DNA of 21,365 nt from an uncultured Leucobacter sp. (GTDB lineage Bacteria > Actinomycetota > Actinomycetes > Actinomycetales > Microbacteriaceae), in NCBI GenBank assembly GCA_937872275.1, contig CALMSE010000119.1, positions 1-21,365 on the forward strand, given 5' to 3'. The notes beneath the pieces were generated by a model. It was not told the origin of the DNA. It did no database searches and saw nothing but the letters and a program-made list of their open reading frames with translations. Shown here in pieces: positions 20,080 through 21,365 of this stretch (position 1 is its first letter; each line of letters starts with the position of its first letter). Both the position numbers and the translations under genes were made by a program.

Positions 20080-21365
20080 CTACTCGACGATCTGCGCACC
20101 GTTCTTCGCGGTCAGCGTGGCGAGCGGGGTCGTGCTCGTGCCGTCGCTCACCACCCACGTCACCCCCTCGGGCAGCGGTGTCTCGCCGAAGCTCTTCCAG
20201 CCGCCGGAATAGCCGTCGAGAGAGCCGGTGTCGTAGGGTTGCGTCACCGTGCAGCTGCCCGCTTCGACCATGAACATGTAGAGCGTCTTGCCGCTGTTGT
20301 TCACCCAGCGGAAGTCGACCTTGGGGGCGTTCTCCGCCAGGGCGGGAGCGCACGTCGTGACCGTCGGAATGATGACATCGGCGGGCGTGGCGGGCGACCC
20401 GGCGATCGTCGCCGTGGCGCTCGGCGGATCGCACGGAGCGCCCAGGCCGCTGCCGCGACAGGGGACCGCCGCCACCTCGACCGTCGCACCGGCCGAGGTG
20501 ATCTGGAATGAGTTCTGCACCGAGGCGGCCGGCGCAACCGACACCACGGCCGAGGCGTCGAAGTCGGGCCAGGCCTTGCCCGCGGTCGCGACGATGTCGC
20601 CGCTGTCGGGGGCGGTGAGCGGGTCGCCCGAGACCGCGCGCAGGCGCGGCACCCCGTAGCGATCGATCAGCACGACCGAGCCCTTCTGCAGCACCGCCTG
20701 CGTGGCGGTCGCCGTTCCCCCCGAGTAGGCGTGGTGGGTCACCAGGGTGTCCTCGGCGAGCGCGACGAAGCTGAGCTGCTTCAGGTACGCCTCCAGATCG
20801 GCGACGGTGAGCGCGCCGCTCCAGCCCAGATCGGGGTCGCTGTTCAGCGCCGCCACGAACGCCTCGGCGCGCGCGGGCTCGGCGGTGAGCTCGGCGAGCA
20901 GCGACGGCGCCTCCCCCGTGAGAGAGGCCGTACCCCAGGCCACGAGGTAGAGCCCGGCATCGTCTCCGCTTCGCTCCGCGACCGGCTGCGGGTCGTCGGC
21001 CTCGGCCTCGCCGCTCGCCTCCTTCGCGACGGCGGGGTCGGGGCCACTCGCATACTGCACCGTGCTGAACGCGGTGGCGCCGATCGCCGTCGCGGGGGCG
21101 AGCACCACCTCCACCGTCTCGCCCGTGGAGGCCGCCGCGGCCTCATCGGCGCTCTCCTCGGCGGCGGGCAGGCCGTTCGCGAGCGAGAAGCCGCTGAAGG
21201 CCACCCAGCCGATCGCGGCGAGGGTCAGCGCGAGCAGCACGATGAGGATCGTGAGCAGCGCCTTCAGTCCCCCGGTGCCCTTGACCGGAGCGACCGGGGC
21301 GACCGCCGCCGCGGGTGCCGGGGCGGCCTCGGGTTGCGGTTGCGGGGCCGCGACGGGCGCCGCAG
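20080..21365 (-). CDS. Membrane-anchored protein of unknown function, N-terminus cut by window edge
   Basis: About 427 residues are visible and the frame is open to the window edge, so the true start lies outside. The visible order is a Pro/Ala/Gln-rich low-complexity segment, one hydrophobic span (LKALLTILIVLLALTLAAIG) at about 21210-21270, an acidic Ala/Glu-rich linker, and a large presumably extracellular domain. Late in the domain are four cysteines (PCRGSGLGAPCDPP, TTCAPAL, EAGSCTV) that could form two disulfides. The C-terminal part (WVNNSGKTLYMFMVEAGSCT) resembles a beta-sandwich but I recognise no family. The proline-rich cytoplasmic stretch before a single span is common in actinobacterial exported or cell-wall-associated proteins. 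An in-frame GTG at 21240 exists but would break the hydrophobic span, so it is not the real start. Confidence 0.8.
   Translation of the reverse strand, partial: AAPVAAPQPQPEAAPAPAAAVAPVAPVKGTGGLKALLTILIVLLALTLAAIGWVAFSGFSLANGLPAAEESADEAAAASTGETVEVVLAPATAIGATAFSTVQYASGPDPAVAKEASGEAEADDPQPVAERSGDDAGLYLVAWGTASLTGEAPSLLAELTAEPARAEAFVAALNSDPDLGWSGALTVADLEAYLKQLSFVALAEDTLVTHHAYSGGTATATQAVLQKGSVVLIDRYGVPRLRAVSGDPLTAPDSGDIVATAGKAWPDFDASAVVSVAPAASVQNSFQITSAGATVEVAAVPCRGSGLGAPCDPPSATATIAGSPATPADVIIPTVTTCAPALAENAPKVDFRWVNNSGKTLYMFMVEAGSCTVTQPYDTGSLDGYSGGWKSFGETPLPEGVTWVVSDGTSTTPLATLTAKNGAQIVE

Noticed and set aside
1..21365. tRNA, rRNA, CRISPR array, riboswitch or phage genes
   Set aside because: No cloverleaf, repeat-spacer pattern, rRNA-like segment or phage protein was recognised on either strand by reading; a dedicated RNA scan was not possible.

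Overview
The window is very GC-rich DNA with dense gene packing, frequent GTG starts and ATGA/GTGA start-stop overlaps. Together with the protein families, this points to an actinobacterium, probably of the Microbacteriaceae type (Leucobacter/Microbacterium-like). The genus is a guess. No rRNA, tRNA, CRISPR array or recognisable transposase was found.

Region 1 (1-729) has no convincing gene. It holds two long palindromes (80-144 and 538-595), GC-rich low-complexity sequence at the left edge, and a run of degenerate short repeats (622-708).

Region 2 (730-6098, minus strand) is a five-gene oligopeptide/dipeptide-type ABC importer operon: lipoprotein binding protein, two permeases and two ATPases. 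Four of the five genes overlap their neighbour by 1-4 bases.

Region 3 (6250-13819) is a catabolic cluster divergent from the importer: a fused NDP-forming acyl-CoA synthetase, a TetR regulator, a MaoC-fold protein, an SDR with the features of mycofactocin-coupled dehydrogenases, a luciferase-like flavin monooxygenase, an aldehyde dehydrogenase and a second SDR. The likely logic is import of a substrate, oxygenation, oxidation of alcohol to ketone/aldehyde to acid, CoA activation and side-chain processing. The substrate is not evident; a terpenoid or other alicyclic compound is a reasonable guess. A related AT-rich element (roughly GTRTARCRnTYAW) occurs in all three divergent promoter regions of regions 2 and 3, and would fit one local regulon under the TetR protein at 8384-8959.

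Region 4 (13923-16925) is a TetR regulator followed by an ornithine-cyclodeaminase/mu-crystallin-like protein and a sarcosine oxidase/N-methyltryptophan oxidase-like flavoenzyme. This is probably an amine-catabolism unit. Its promoter (TTGACT-N17-TAGGCT) carries an 18-bp near-perfect palindrome between the -35 and -10, a likely operator.

Region 5 (16951-19846, minus strand) is an overlapping three-gene operon: a DUF4956 membrane protein, a VTC-type polyphosphate-polymerase-domain protein, and a beta-helical carbohydrate-binding-type lipoprotein. Region 6 (20080 to the right edge, minus strand) is a membrane-anchored protein of unknown function, cut by the window end and followed by a long terminator-like hairpin.
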